This document shows positions 24,616 to 33,848 of a stretch of DNA of 44,228 nt, in pieces; the stretch's first letter is position 1, and each line of letters opens with the position of its first letter. A program made the translations under genes and the position numbers. This stretch comes from Microcystis sp. T1-4 (GTDB taxonomy: Bacteria; Cyanobacteriota; Cyanobacteriia; Cyanobacteriales; Microcystaceae). Under the pieces are notes generated by a model. It made no database searches. It was given only the letters and a program-made list of their open reading frames with translations, and had not been told where the DNA came from. Where the stretch lies: NCBI RefSeq assembly GCF_000297435.1, contig NZ_CAIP01000073.1:1-44228 (forward strand). Direction: 5' to 3'.

Positions 24616-25422
24616 ATGACTGCTCGCCAGGATTATTTCTGCTCCGTATATGGTCCGGTAGCCTCTTGGCGTTTCGGCAGTTCCTTGGGCATCGACCCGA
24701 TCGGTTTAGTTTCCACCTGTTCCTTTAACTGTGCCTACTGTCAGTTAGGAGAAATTGAGCAAAAAACCGAGCAACGGAAAATTTTTATCACCAGCGAACA
24801 AATTAGCAGGGATTTAATTGCCTTTGCTCCCTGGGACGTGGATATAGTCACTCTCAGTGGTAGTGGGGAACCCACCCTCGCCCTCAATTTAGGGGAAATA
24901 CTGGCCACCGTCAAGGAAATGACCAGACGGCCGGTGGCGGTCTTAACCAATAGTACCCTCCTGGGAGATGCCCGAGTGCGTCAAGAGTTGAGCAGAGCCG
25001 ATATCGTCGCCGCTAAAATCGATGCTGTTTCCGAGGCCCAATGGCGACGGGTTAACCGTCCAGTCCCCGGCCTGGATTGGCAGGAGCTTTGGTGGGGATT
25101 AAGACAATTTCGCCAAGAATGGTCGGGAAAACTAGCAATTCAAACCATGGTGTTGGCCTCTTGGTCGCCCCAAGAGCAAGACCAGTATATCGATTTGATG
25201 CAACAGCTACAACCGGATGAAATTCAACTTAACACCCCGACCCGTCCCCGGGCCGGACAAAGACAATTAGAAACCCGCGGTAATAATCCCCTCAGCGCTG
25301 GCGACGGAAGGCAAATTCTCAAACCCGTAAACGCTGAAATATTGGCAATTTGGGCGGAAAAAATCGCCACGGCGACGGGAATTACCGTGCGCTGTGTGCC
25401 GCTTACCGCCACAGGTCTCTAA
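24616..25422 (+). CDS. Radical SAM protein (COG0731-like)
   Basis: This 268-residue protein has the radical SAM cluster motif C-x3-C-x2-C as CSFNCAYC (Cys35, Cys39, Cys42), followed by a TLSGSGEPTL segment that fits the SAM-binding GE-type motif. It is of the short, single-domain type annotated as Fe-S oxidoreductase in many cyanobacteria; the substrate is not known to me. The start lies 20 bases after the tRNA, with a GTAGG just before the ATG. The 3' end overlaps the convergent PBP2 gene by 4 bases. Confidence 0.85.
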   Translation: MTARQDYFCSVYGPVASWRFGSSLGIDPIGLVSTCSFNCAYCQLGEIEQKTEQRKIFITSEQISRDLIAFAPWDVDIVTLSGSGEPTLALNLGEILATVKEMTRRPVAVLTNSTLLGDARVRQELSRADIVAAKIDAVSEAQWRRVNRPVPGLDWQELWWGLRQFRQEWSGKLAIQTMVLASWSPQEQDQYIDLMQQLQPDEIQLNTPTRPRAGQRQLETRGNNPLSAGDGRQILKPVNAEILAIWAEKIATATGITVRCVPLTATGL

Positions 25423-27293
25423 GGCTTCGGCCGGGGTTTTTCTTCTTTGGGTTTGACATTAAAATAAGCCTCCATTACCTGACGTACCATAGGTGCGGCC
25501 ACTTTACCACCACCACCGCCGGAATGTTCCGCAAAGGCGACCACGACAATTTCGGGCTTATCAAAAGGGGCGAAAGCTCCAAACCAAGCGTGGGACTGGC
25601 CCGGAGGTGCTTCTGCCGTGCCGCTTTTGCCCGCTACGGGCGGTAAAGCGGGGTCTGATAGGGCCCGACCCGTTCCTTCCGCTACCACGGCTCTCAGGGA
25701 CTTTCTCAGGGTGTCTAGGGTGCTAGGTTTCATGTTCAAAGACTTGCGCCATTCCTTAACATCCCGGGCATCCTGTAAAAGATGCGGTTTCACCAAAAAA
25801 CCGCCGTTAGCGGGGACAGCAAACATCACAGCTACCTGTAGGGGAGTCGCTAGGGTAAATCCTTGACCGATCGACATATTAATCGTATCGCCTACGGACC
25901 AATCCCAGTTTTTAAAATTACGCAGCTTCCAATCGCGATCGGCAATTAACCCCGGGGTTTCTTCCGCTAATTCTATCCCAGTTTTCTGACCGAAACCGTA
26001 GCGCCGGGCCATGGCAATTAAAGCCGGTCCCCCCACCCCGCGACCTATTTGACCGTGAAAAGTGTTACTACTCATGGCCATGGCCCGGACAAAACCCATC
26101 GGACCAAAACCGGCGCGATTCCATTCCCCGAAAGCTGTCCCCCCCACATAAAGGGCAGCAAAGGTATTTAAGACCGTATTGGGGGGAAATTTCCCCGATT
26201 CCATGCCGGCAGTGGCAGTGACGACTTTAAAGGTGGAAGCGGGGGGGAATCCTTGCAGGGCGCGGTTAACAAACGGGTTGCCCTCCGCTTGTAGTTTTTT
26301 CCAGGTGGCGGTGGTAATTGGGGCCGAGAAAACATTGGGATCGAAACTAGGATAACTGACCATGGCCCGCACGGAACCATCCCGGGGATCGATCGCCACG
26401 ATCGCACCTTTGCGTTTTCCCAAAGCGGCCTCGGCGGCTTTTTGGAGTTTTAAATCTAGTGTCAGGGTGACATCTTGCCCGGGTTTAGCAATTTTTTGGC
26501 CGAGAATTTGGATTACCTGTCCCGATCCGTTGACCTCTAACTGCATTCCCCCCCATTCTCCCCGCAATTTTGACTCGTAGGCGGCTTCTACACCCATTTT
26601 ACCGACGACATCTCCCAACCGGTAGCCCTGTCGTCTTTTGGCTTGATATTCCTCCGGGGTTAGTTCCCCAGTATAACCGAGAATATGCGCCCCGATTTTA
26701 CCATTGGGATAGTAGCGCACTGATTCCACGTCCACTTCAATGCCGGTTAATTCGTCTTTGTATTCCTCTAGGGCGATAATTTGGGCCGGAGTTAAACCCC
26801 TAGCGATGCGGATCAGGGTGGAGGGGTTTTCGTCCGCTTCGTTAATGCGTTTTTCTAGGTCGCTTCTGGGAATTGCTAAAATACTGGCTAAACGGTCAAG
26901 ATTGAGTTTTTGGGCGGGATTACGCTGGGATTTGGGCCAAATATAGGCCGCATGGGTTAAGCGGGCCGTGGCCAAAACTTTGCCATTGCGATCGAATAAG
27001 TTGCCTCGGACTGGAGGTTTGGGAAGAATGCGAATCCGGTTATTTTCTGCCCTTTCTCGGTTAATTTGTCCTTGCTGCAGTTGTAAATAGGCCAAGCGCG
27101 AGCCAACTCCTCCTAGCAGGACAATGCTAATTAAGCCCATAATTAGCCATGACTGACGCTGACGACCGACTAGACGCTCCTTATCTTTAGTTTTATTCTG
27201 TGATTTATTCGGCGCTGGCCGCGTCGGCGAGGTGAGCGTTTTTTTCCGTTTCAGTTTGACTTTGGTTTTTGAGAGGAGTCCACTATTACGCAT
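25419..27293 (-). CDS. mrdA: Penicillin-binding protein 2 (class B transpeptidase)
   Basis: This 624-residue class B PBP makes peptidoglycan cross-links in the periplasm, normally with the elongation machinery. It has a basic, cytoplasmic N-terminus, one membrane segment (about 50-70), a dimerisation region with NRIRILPKPPVRGNLFDRNG, and a transpeptidase domain with STFK (Ser353, Lys356), the second motif in SSNT and the third motif KSGTAE. The C-terminal tail is Lys/Pro-rich. The N-terminus before the membrane segment is longer than in E. coli PBP2 and rich in Lys/Thr. The leader upstream holds tandem TTATCAG repeats rather than a clear promoter. Confidence 0.94.
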   Translation of the reverse strand: MRNSGLLSKTKVKLKRKKTLTSPTRPAPNKSQNKTKDKERLVGRQRQSWLIMGLISIVLLGGVGSRLAYLQLQQGQINRERAENNRIRILPKPPVRGNLFDRNGKVLATARLTHAAYIWPKSQRNPAQKLNLDRLASILAIPRSDLEKRINEADENPSTLIRIARGLTPAQIIALEEYKDELTGIEVDVESVRYYPNGKIGAHILGYTGELTPEEYQAKRRQGYRLGDVVGKMGVEAAYESKLRGEWGGMQLEVNGSGQVIQILGQKIAKPGQDVTLTLDLKLQKAAEAALGKRKGAIVAIDPRDGSVRAMVSYPSFDPNVFSAPITTATWKKLQAEGNPFVNRALQGFPPASTFKVVTATAGMESGKFPPNTVLNTFAALYVGGTAFGEWNRAGFGPMGFVRAMAMSSNTFHGQIGRGVGGPALIAMARRYGFGQKTGIELAEETPGLIADRDWKLRNFKNWDWSVGDTINMSIGQGFTLATPLQVAVMFAVPANGGFLVKPHLLQDARDVKEWRKSLNMKPSTLDTLRKSLRAVVAEGTGRALSDPALPPVAGKSGTAEAPPGQSHAWFGAFAPFDKPEIVVVAFAEHSGGGGGKVAAPMVRQVMEAYFNVKPKEEKPRPKP

Positions 27294-27770
27294 TTGCTTA
27301 AAGTTAAAAATTTAAAAGTTATCAGTTATCAGTTATCAGTTATCAGTTATCAGTCATCAGTTATCAGTTATCAGTTATCAGTTATCAGTTATCAGTTATC
27401 AGTCATCAGTTATGAGATTTGAGTTTTAAGTAAGAAGTATTAAGTGAGTAGTTTTAAATAGCACTTTCCTGATGTCTTTTCACTGGTCACTGGTTACTGG
27501 TTACTGATCACTGGTTACTGATCACTGTTTACTGATCACTGAAAAGGACGCAATACTAGGTGATTTAGCTCCTCTGTTTACTAAAGTTAAGGGAATCCGC
27601 AACATATCTTAACAAAATAGCAGTAAATGCTCCAATAAATTTTAACTTTTGTTAACTTACCTTGATTTTTCAAAAATACTCAGCAAGAATCTGTCACAGA
27701 GCTTTGATAGGAATTGCTAATAGTTCTGATTAAAAGTTCTGTAGTCCCTCTCCTGTTATCCACTGCCGAC
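27294..27770. other. Divergent spacer filled with short tandem repeats
   Basis: The spacer between the divergent PBP2 gene and the next plus-strand gene holds a TTATCAG array (27319-27412) and a related TTACTGATCACTGG series (27481-27542). Beyond these I see only AT-rich sequence that could hold promoters for both sides. The next gene's frame is open from 27714, but a good start comes only at 27771. Confidence 0.6.
27319..27412. repeat. TTATCAG heptamer tandem array
   Basis: About 13 units of TTATCAG run head to tail with two TCATCAG variants. The heptamer period and the lack of unique spacers rule out a CRISPR. Shorter pieces of the same family occur at about 37786-37821, 41459-41499 and 42400-42465, all between genes. 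Confidence 0.9.
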
Positions 27771-28208
27771 ATGATGTTAGAAGCTTTTGTCCTTTCCCCC
27801 CGCTACTCTCTCGATGCAGCCAATTGGTTAGAAGGAATCGATCCTTCCCGTCATTACTGGTTATGGGTGAATGGAGATCCACAGCTGCCAGTGATTATCC
27901 CCGGTTTGATAGTTTCTAGTATAGAGGAATTAAGAACAGTTATCGGTCAGTTTCGAGGGCTACAGTCGGGAGAAAGCCTAAAATTAACAAGAATCGTCGG
28001 CAGCTGCAAGATTCATTGTGTGAGCAGTAATTGTTATGCGATCGAAGCAAGGGTTGACAGCGCCTTGGTCTGGCATTTATTCGATCGCGAAACCATAGAA
28101 AGTCTCCTCATGGCTGCCCATCCCGATTGGCTCCCCGCAGAAAAAGATCTAGAATTGGGCAGAAAAGCTTTAATGCGCTCCTTGAATCAACCCGTGTACG
28201 TTCCCTAG
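27771..28208 (+). CDS. Conserved small protein, unknown function
   Basis: This protein of about 145 residues has no domain I can name. It reads MMLEAFVLSPRYSLDAANWL at the start, then mixed alpha/beta sequence with several Trp and Cys (GSCKIHCVSSNCYA) and no signal peptide or membrane segment. The ATG at 27771 (followed by another ATG) was chosen over a TTG at 27714, whose extra 19 residues are hydrophobic and unlike the rest. It ends 3 bases past the convergent stop of the next minus-strand gene. It is probably a cyanobacterial conserved hypothetical. Confidence 0.7.
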   Translation: MMLEAFVLSPRYSLDAANWLEGIDPSRHYWLWVNGDPQLPVIIPGLIVSSIEELRTVIGQFRGLQSGESLKLTRIVGSCKIHCVSSNCYAIEARVDSALVWHLFDRETIESLLMAAHPDWLPAEKDLELGRKALMRSLNQPVYVP

Positions 28209-28618
28209 GCAAATTGGCGCAAATTGATTAATTCTTGGGGAGAAGCCAAGAGTTTTACTTCCACAGAGGCAATTTCTACCGAATTAGTTAATTGAAATTG
28301 CCAGCGCACATTGACTTTAAACAAAGGGGTTTGTACCTGGCCGGTGATGGTGATTCGGGTGGATTGATCCTCTAGGGTTTCTAAGCTTCCCTGAGCGGGA
28401 AAAGCGGTTAATCCTTGCGCTTCCTCATGGAGATAATTAGCGATCGCCTGTCTGCCGCACACCCCCTCCTCGAAAGGTGCGATTAAAACGCCATCTTCGG
28501 CGAATAATCCGGCAGTTTCGGCAAATTCGCCCGCGTTTAGCCTTTGAAAATAGCGATAGATAATTGGTTCCGTGATAGCGGCGATCGAGATTTCGGGACA
28601 GGAAACTGGCGCATACAT
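28205..28618 (-). CDS. Orange carotenoid protein C-terminal domain homolog (CTDH)
   Basis: This 137-residue protein has the NTF2-like fold of the OCP C-terminal domain. The parts EPIIYRYFQRLNAGEFAETA, LFAEDGVLIAPFEEGVCG, AIANYLHEEAQGL and LLASPQELINL follow that domain from end to end. CTDH proteins are known to bind a ketocarotenoid, often as dimers, and to hand it to helical carotenoid proteins (HCPs). A Trp in VRWQFQL sits where OCP has a carotenoid-contacting Trp. There are two Cys (SCPE and GVCG), and cysteines can link CTDH dimers. No OCP N-terminal or HCP gene lies nearby in the window. A general SnoaL-like function is the fallback. Confidence 0.82.
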   Translation of the reverse strand: MYAPVSCPEISIAAITEPIIYRYFQRLNAGEFAETAGLFAEDGVLIAPFEEGVCGRQAIANYLHEEAQGLTAFPAQGSLETLEDQSTRITITGQVQTPLFKVNVRWQFQLTNSVEIASVEVKLLASPQELINLRQFA

Positions 28619-28673
28619 ATAATTAGGAGTCTTTTGTCAAGTATTTCTTAACTTAATGTAACATTATCCCTGC

Positions 28674-29783
28674 TCAAAATGTAATCACACTGCGGATAGA
28701 ATCTCCTTGGCGCATCAGGTCAAAGGCCTCGTTAATCCTTGCCAGAGGTAGAACGTGGGTGATTAAATCATCAATGTTAATCTTGCCGTCCATGTACCAA
28801 TCGACTATTTTTGGTACATCTGTACGACCCCTTGCCCCACCAAAAGCCGTACCTTTCCAGACCCGTCCGGTGACTAATTGAAAAGGACGGGTACTAATTT
28901 CTTGGCCGGCTCCAGCTACACCGATAATAGTGGCAACACCCCAACCCTTATGGCAACATTCCAAAGCTTGACGCATAATCTGGACATTGCCGATACACTC
29001 AAAACTATAATCGGCCCCACCTTTAGTTAAATCCACCAGATAGGCCACTAAATCCCCCTCGATTTCTTGGGGATTAACAAAATGAGTCATCCCGAATTTG
29101 GTCGCTAAAGCTTGTTTCTGGGGATTGATATCGACCCCGACAATCATATCGGCCCCCACCAAACGGGCCCCTTGAATAACATTTAAACCGATACCTCCCA
29201 GACCAAAAACCACCACTTTTGCCCCCGGTTCCACTTTAGCGGTATTAATCACCGCACCGATACCTGTAGTGACTCCGCAGCCGATATAACAGACTTTTTC
29301 AAAGGGAGCATCCGGGCGAATCTTGGCTAGGGAAATCTCCGGCAGTACGGTATAGTTAGCAAAAGTCGAGGTTCCCATGTAGTGATAAAGAGGCTGACCA
29401 TCGAGGGAAAAACGACTGGTTCCATCCGGCATTACTCCCCGACCTTGGGTAAGACGAATCGCTTGACAGAGATTGGTTTTAAAGCTGAGACAGTATTCGC
29501 ACTGACGACATTCGGGAATGTATAGGGGAATAACATGATCCCCCACTTTCAGGCTAGTGACACCTTCTCCCACTTCTACCACGATTCCAGCCCCTTCATG
29601 GCCTAAAATTGAGGGAAATAAGCCTTCAGGATCGGCCCCAGAGAGAGTATAGGCATCGGTGTGACAAACTCCCGTGGCTTTGATTTCTACTAACACTTCC
29701 CCCGCTTGCGGTGCGGCTAATTTTACCGTTTCAATAGTTAGGGGTTTTCCCGCTTCTAGGGCAACTGCCGCTCGAACATCCAT
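28674..29783 (-). CDS. frmA: S-(hydroxymethyl)glutathione dehydrogenase / class III alcohol dehydrogenase
   Basis: This 369-residue zinc alcohol dehydrogenase oxidises the formaldehyde-glutathione adduct and commonly also reduces S-nitrosoglutathione. Visible marks: catalytic zinc ligands in GVCHTDAYTLSG and GHEGAGIV, the structural zinc cysteines C-x2-C-x2-C-x7-C in CRQCEYCLSFKTNLC, and the NAD fold VVFGLGGIGLNVIQGA. Length and the class III pattern fit the family closely. It reads away from the CHAT gene; their start codons are 83 bases apart, so both promoters share this short gap. Confidence 0.94.
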   Translation of the reverse strand: MDVRAAVALEAGKPLTIETVKLAAPQAGEVLVEIKATGVCHTDAYTLSGADPEGLFPSILGHEGAGIVVEVGEGVTSLKVGDHVIPLYIPECRQCEYCLSFKTNLCQAIRLTQGRGVMPDGTSRFSLDGQPLYHYMGTSTFANYTVLPEISLAKIRPDAPFEKVCYIGCGVTTGIGAVINTAKVEPGAKVVVFGLGGIGLNVIQGARLVGADMIVGVDINPQKQALATKFGMTHFVNPQEIEGDLVAYLVDLTKGGADYSFECIGNVQIMRQALECCHKGWGVATIIGVAGAGQEISTRPFQLVTGRVWKGTAFGGARGRTDVPKIVDWYMDGKINIDDLITHVLPLARINEAFDLMRQGDSIRSVITF

Positions 29784-29810
29784 AGGCTCAAAGCAATAGG
29801 TTTTTTCCAG

Positions 29811-29816
29811 TATAAT
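29811..29816 (+). promoter_or_regulatory. Candidate -10 box of the CHAT-NTPase-TPR gene
   Basis: A perfect TATAAT lies about 50 bases before the ATG. There is no good -35 at the usual distance (TCAAAG), so the promoter may be weak or activator-dependent. Confidence 0.4.
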
Positions 29817-29866
29817 ACCGTTAAACTGCTGAAGAGTTGTAATAGAACAATTCTCAACTTATCTCT

Positions 29867-32800
29867 ATGTTAGTCCTCACCATCCGCGAAGAAGGAATTA
29901 ACGATGGTGGCTTTACTGCTACTCTCAATTTTGATAGCGGTAACAGCTACCCAATTACGGTTACTGACCCCTTTACTAACCAAGAAGAAAAAGACCTAGA
30001 ATGGTACTTTGAGGAATGGTTAGTATTTCCGACGCTAGAGACGGATAAAGCGCAAAAAGCCGCCAACAGTGTCCAAAACTATGGCGAAAATTTATTTAAA
30101 CAGGTTTTCCAGAGTAATTTAAATGCTTATGGGGAATATCGAGACTTGCGAAAGCAGTTAAGTCAACTGCAAATTATCATCGAAAGTCAGTCGCCAGAAT
30201 TTCAAGCTTTACATTGGGAAGCGCTGAAAGATCCTGATTTACCGCGTCCTTTTTCTATAGATTGTATCATCTCCCGCCAGCGTCGAGGGGCTACAGTTGT
30301 CCCGGTGCAAATGGCCACTTATCCTACTATCAATCTTCTGGTGGTGATTGCGCGTCCTAATGAGGAATCTGATGTTAACTATCGCACGATTTCCCGTCCT
30401 TTGGTAGAACTGGTAAATAGTAGTGAAATACCGGTAAAAATTGATATATTGCGTCCCGGAACTTATGAATCACTAACCAGACATCTGGATGAGAAGGGAG
30501 AAGGATACTATCATGTTATTCATTTCGATGTTCATGGCGGATTAATGGAATATGAACAGTACCAAAGACAGGTTCACGGGGATTCTTGGCGCTATCAAAG
30601 GGGATGGGGACTGGAGGATTTAGCAGAATATGAGGGAGTAAAAGCTTTTCTGTTTCTGGAAGGAGAAGAAAAAGGTCAAGCGACTCCGGTAGAAGCGACG
30701 GAATTAGCGAATTTACTCACTGGGAAAAATATCCCTATTTGTATTCTCAATGCTTGTCAGTCAGCAAAGCAAATTTCCCAGGAATCAGAAGACTATCGGG
30801 AAACCAGTTTAGGGAGTCGTTTGATGACTGCGGGAATGCAAGCAGTGGTGGCGATGGGATATTCGGTGACGGTTTCTGCAGCTAAGTTGATGATGAAACC
30901 AATTTATCAGCAATTATTGAACGGAAAAGACCTAACGGAAGCGATGCGAAAGGGACGGTTAGAGTTATTCAATAATAAGCAACGCCGCGCCTATTATAAC
31001 ACGATAATAGATTTAGAAGATTGGTTATTACCGGTGATTTATTGTCGCGGTAAAATTAATCTCAATTTGCGTCCATTTACTCCAGAAGAGGAGGAAAAAT
31101 ACTGGGAACATATCGGCAATCAATATGTCTTTCCTTTACCAGAATACGGCTTTGTGGGAAGGGATTTAGAGATTCTCAAGATGGAAAAGGCGCTGCTGAA
31201 ACATAATATCCTTTTACTCAAAGGAATGGGAGGGACAGGAAAAACTACCTTACTCAATTATCTACGAGAATGGTGGCAGAAAACCAACTGGGCGACCCAT
31301 ATTTTCTATTTTGGTTATGATAGAAAAGCTTGGACGTTAGAACAGATTGTCCATGAAATCGGTCAGGGAATTTATAATCGCTTTGAACAGGCGAGTTTCC
31401 AAGCGATGAACCTGAAAGCGCGGGTAAAGAAACTAGAACAAAAACTCCGCAGTGAGGCGTATATTCTCATTTTAGATAATCTGGAGTCGGTGACGGGACA
31501 ACCGTTAGCAATTCAGAATACTTTACCGGAGAATGAAAGGGAAGCAATCGCCGAATTTCTCAAGAATTTGGTCGGGGGAAAGACGAAGGTGATTTTGGGT
31601 TCTCGCAGTGAGGAAACTTGGCTGCAACGCAGGACTTTTAAGGAGAATATCTATCACTTACAAGGATTAGACCAAGAGTCGAGAACTGAATTAGCGGAGA
31701 GAATTTTAGAACGTCAGGCGAAGAGTCGGAAAAATGCGATTAAAAAGGATGATTATTTTAAGCGCTTGATGAAGTTGTTGGCGGGATATCCGTTGGCGAT
31801 GGAAGTGGTATTAGCGAATCTGAAGCGACAGTCACCGGAGGAGATTTGGCAAGGGTTACAGTTGGCAGAGTTAGTTAATGTGGGGGATGAGAATAAGACT
31901 AATAATATCATCAAATGTGTGGAATATTCCCACAGTAATTTGTCGGAGGAGGCGCAGAAGTTGTTACTGTGTTTAGCGCCTTTTAGTGGGTTTATTCACA
32001 GGGGTGTTATTCCTATTTATAGTCAACAACTACAGCAATTAGAACCTTTACAAGGCTATCAATTTGACCAATTTGATGCAGCGATTGAAGAAGCGATTCA
32101 TTGGGGTTTGCTTTCGCCGATGAGTGAAGAAATGCCGAGTTTTTTGACTATCCAGCCCATTTTTCCCTACTTCTTGAAGACGAAGTTAAAGGAATTAGCA
32201 CCAGAGACGCAAGCAGCAATTTGGGAGGGTTTTAAGAATCATTACCGAGACTGGGCAGGTAATTATAGTAACTTACTAAATTCCAAAAATCCGCAAAATA
32301 AGCAGTGGGGGATATTGTTATGTCGCTGGGAGTATGAAAATCTGTTCAATGCCTTGCAGATTTGTTTGGAGAAGCAGGAAAGTATTGAGATCTTCTTTTG
32401 CTTACTTAATTATTTTGTTGTTACCAATGATGTTAGTAGCAGCCTGAAACTATGCGAGAGTGTTTGTCAAGCTTGTCAAGCTTATCCTGAGCAGATTAAA
32501 ACTGGGATAATCGGTGGCAATATTATCAATGCTTTGGCTAGTCTCGCCCTCGCCTATCAAAATACAAAAAACTATGAACAGGCGAAACAGACTCATCTAA
32601 AAGTTATTGAATTAACTCAAAATCTCCAAGGGGTGGATGAGCAAAAAAAAGCCTCAATATTGGGAAATACTTATCACAATTCGGGAATGATAGCCCACCA
32701 ATTGAGTGAATGGGAGCAAGCCCGGAGCTACTACCAGCAAGCTATTGAGATCTACATTGAATATGGCGATCGCTATTCCCAAGCCCGCACCCTGCACCAT

Positions 32801-33622
32801 TTGGGAATCGTAGCCTACCAATTGAGTGAATGGGAGCAAGCCCGGAGCTACTACCAGCAAGCTATTGAGATCAAGATTGAATATGGCGATCGCTACTCCC
32901 AAGCCGGAACCCTGCACGAGTTGGGAATCATTGCGCAAGAATTGAGGGAATGGGAGCAAGCCCGAAGCTACTACCAGCAAGCTATTGAGATCTGCATTGA
33001 ATATGGCGATCGCTATTCCCAAGCCCGCACCCTGCACCATTTGGGAATCGTAGCCTACCAATTGAGTGAATGGGAGCAAGCCCGAAGCTACTACCAGCAA
33101 GCTATTGAGATCTGCATTGAATATGGTGATCGCTACTCCCAAGCCGCAACCCTGCACGAGTTGGGAATCATTGCGCAAGAATTGAGGGAATGGGAGCAAG
33201 CCCGAAGCTACTACCAGCAAGCTATTGAAATCAAGATTGAATATGGGGATCGCTTCTCCCAAGCCAGCACCCTGTACCAGTTGGGAAACCTAGCGCAAGC
33301 ATTGAGGGAATGGGAGCAAGCCCGAAGCTACTACCAGCAAGCTATTGAAATCAAGATTGAATATGGGGATCGCTTCTCTCAAGCCCGCACCCTGCACCAG
33401 TTGGGAAGGTTAGCGGAAGAAGTTGGCGAATTGAGCCAAGCCAAAAGTTATTACCTGCAAGCCTTACAAATTTTTGCAGAATTTAACGATAATTACACGA
33501 TACAAACCTTTTCTTTGCCTCGTCTTGTTGCTCTTTATCAGCAAACGCAAGATGAGGAGATTTTCGTTGCTGCGGCTGATATTTTGGGGGTTGGGGTTGA
33601 GGAGGTGCGGGGTTTGGTCTAA
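29867..33622 (+). CDS. CHAT protease-NTPase-TPR protein (STAND/NLR-like)
   Basis: This 1251-residue protein joins three parts. Residues about 60-390 form a CHAT (caspase-like) domain with the likely dyad His223 (HFDVHGG) and Cys297 (NACQSA). Residues about 420-760 form a STAND-type NTPase with P-loop GMGGTGKT (Lys459), Walker B-like ILILDNLES and GSRSEETW. Residues about 870-1215 are TPR repeats, six of them nearly identical 40-residue units (consensus WEQARSYYQQAIEI, EYGDRYSQA). Such proteins are thought to sense a signal through the repeats and release protease activity, often in defence or cell-death systems. No dedicated substrate gene is seen beside it. No ribosome-binding site is evident. 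Confidence 0.92.
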   Translation: MLVLTIREEGINDGGFTATLNFDSGNSYPITVTDPFTNQEEKDLEWYFEEWLVFPTLETDKAQKAANSVQNYGENLFKQVFQSNLNAYGEYRDLRKQLSQLQIIIESQSPEFQALHWEALKDPDLPRPFSIDCIISRQRRGATVVPVQMATYPTINLLVVIARPNEESDVNYRTISRPLVELVNSSEIPVKIDILRPGTYESLTRHLDEKGEGYYHVIHFDVHGGLMEYEQYQRQVHGDSWRYQRGWGLEDLAEYEGVKAFLFLEGEEKGQATPVEATELANLLTGKNIPICILNACQSAKQISQESEDYRETSLGSRLMTAGMQAVVAMGYSVTVSAAKLMMKPIYQQLLNGKDLTEAMRKGRLELFNNKQRRAYYNTIIDLEDWLLPVIYCRGKINLNLRPFTPEEEEKYWEHIGNQYVFPLPEYGFVGRDLEILKMEKALLKHNILLLKGMGGTGKTTLLNYLREWWQKTNWATHIFYFGYDRKAWTLEQIVHEIGQGIYNRFEQASFQAMNLKARVKKLEQKLRSEAYILILDNLESVTGQPLAIQNTLPENEREAIAEFLKNLVGGKTKVILGSRSEETWLQRRTFKENIYHLQGLDQESRTELAERILERQAKSRKNAIKKDDYFKRLMKLLAGYPLAMEVVLANLKRQSPEEIWQGLQLAELVNVGDENKTNNIIKCVEYSHSNLSEEAQKLLLCLAPFSGFIHRGVIPIYSQQLQQLEPLQGYQFDQFDAAIEEAIHWGLLSPMSEEMPSFLTIQPIFPYFLKTKLKELAPETQAAIWEGFKNHYRDWAGNYSNLLNSKNPQNKQWGILLCRWEYENLFNALQICLEKQESIEIFFCLLNYFVVTNDVSSSLKLCESVCQACQAYPEQIKTGIIGGNIINALASLALAYQNTKNYEQAKQTHLKVIELTQNLQGVDEQKKASILGNTYHNSGMIAHQLSEWEQARSYYQQAIEIYIEYGDRYSQARTLHHLGIVAYQLSEWEQARSYYQQAIEIKIEYGDRYSQAGTLHELGIIAQELREWEQARSYYQQAIEICIEYGDRYSQARTLHHLGIVAYQLSEWEQARSYYQQAIEICIEYGDRYSQAATLHELGIIAQELREWEQARSYYQQAIEIKIEYGDRFSQASTLYQLGNLAQALREWEQARSYYQQAIEIKIEYGDRFSQARTLHQLGRLAEEVGELSQAKSYYLQALQIFAEFNDNYTIQTFSLPRLVALYQQTQDEEIFVAAADILGVGVEEVRGLV
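32701..33420 (+). repeat. Six in-frame 120-bp tandem repeats inside the CHAT gene
   Basis: Units start at 32701, 32821, 32941, 33061, 33181 and 33301 with an exact 120-bp period. Each encodes one 40-residue TPR and most carry a HIP1 site (GGCGATCGC). Units alternate in two sub-types (YQLSEWE and QELREWE), suggesting a 240-bp duplication step. A diverged seventh unit follows. The DNA-level identity is far higher than coding need explains, so recent copying is likely. Confidence 0.93.
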
Positions 33623-33768
33623 CTCCCCCCTAATACTAAATCTGGCTTTAAAAAGAGAGGGTGATGAGGTGATGGGGTGATGGGGTGATGATCCTCCCTC
33701 ACTCCCTCACGAACCTGGCTTGTTGTTGCGCTTCAGCGCTAACTATTTCGGGCTTGCTGAAAAAGTAA

Positions 33769-33833
33769 GGGCGAAGCATTCGGATAGGAAATCTACGGTT
33801 TCAGCGATAGGTTATTGCCCGAATGCTTCGCCC
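33769..33833. repeat. Palindromic cyanobacterial repeat with 15-bp arms
   Basis: GGGCGAAGCATTCGG (33769-33783) and CCGAATGCTTCGCCC (33819-33833) are perfect inverse arms with a 35-base loop. It lies between two convergent genes and could fold into a strong hairpin, acting as a shared terminator or simply as a small mobile repeat. Confidence 0.8.
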
Positions 33834-33848
33834 CTACAATGTTGTGAT

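Noticed and set aside
24495..24728. 77-codon frame over the tRNA
   Set aside because: It overlaps the tRNA-Ser and the start of the radical SAM gene in another frame.
27319..27412. CRISPR array
   Set aside because: The unit is a 7-base tandem repeat with no unique spacers and no cas genes nearby.
32654..33262. 202-codon minus-strand frame
   Set aside because: It is the antisense shadow of the 120-bp TPR repeats and is itself perfectly periodic.
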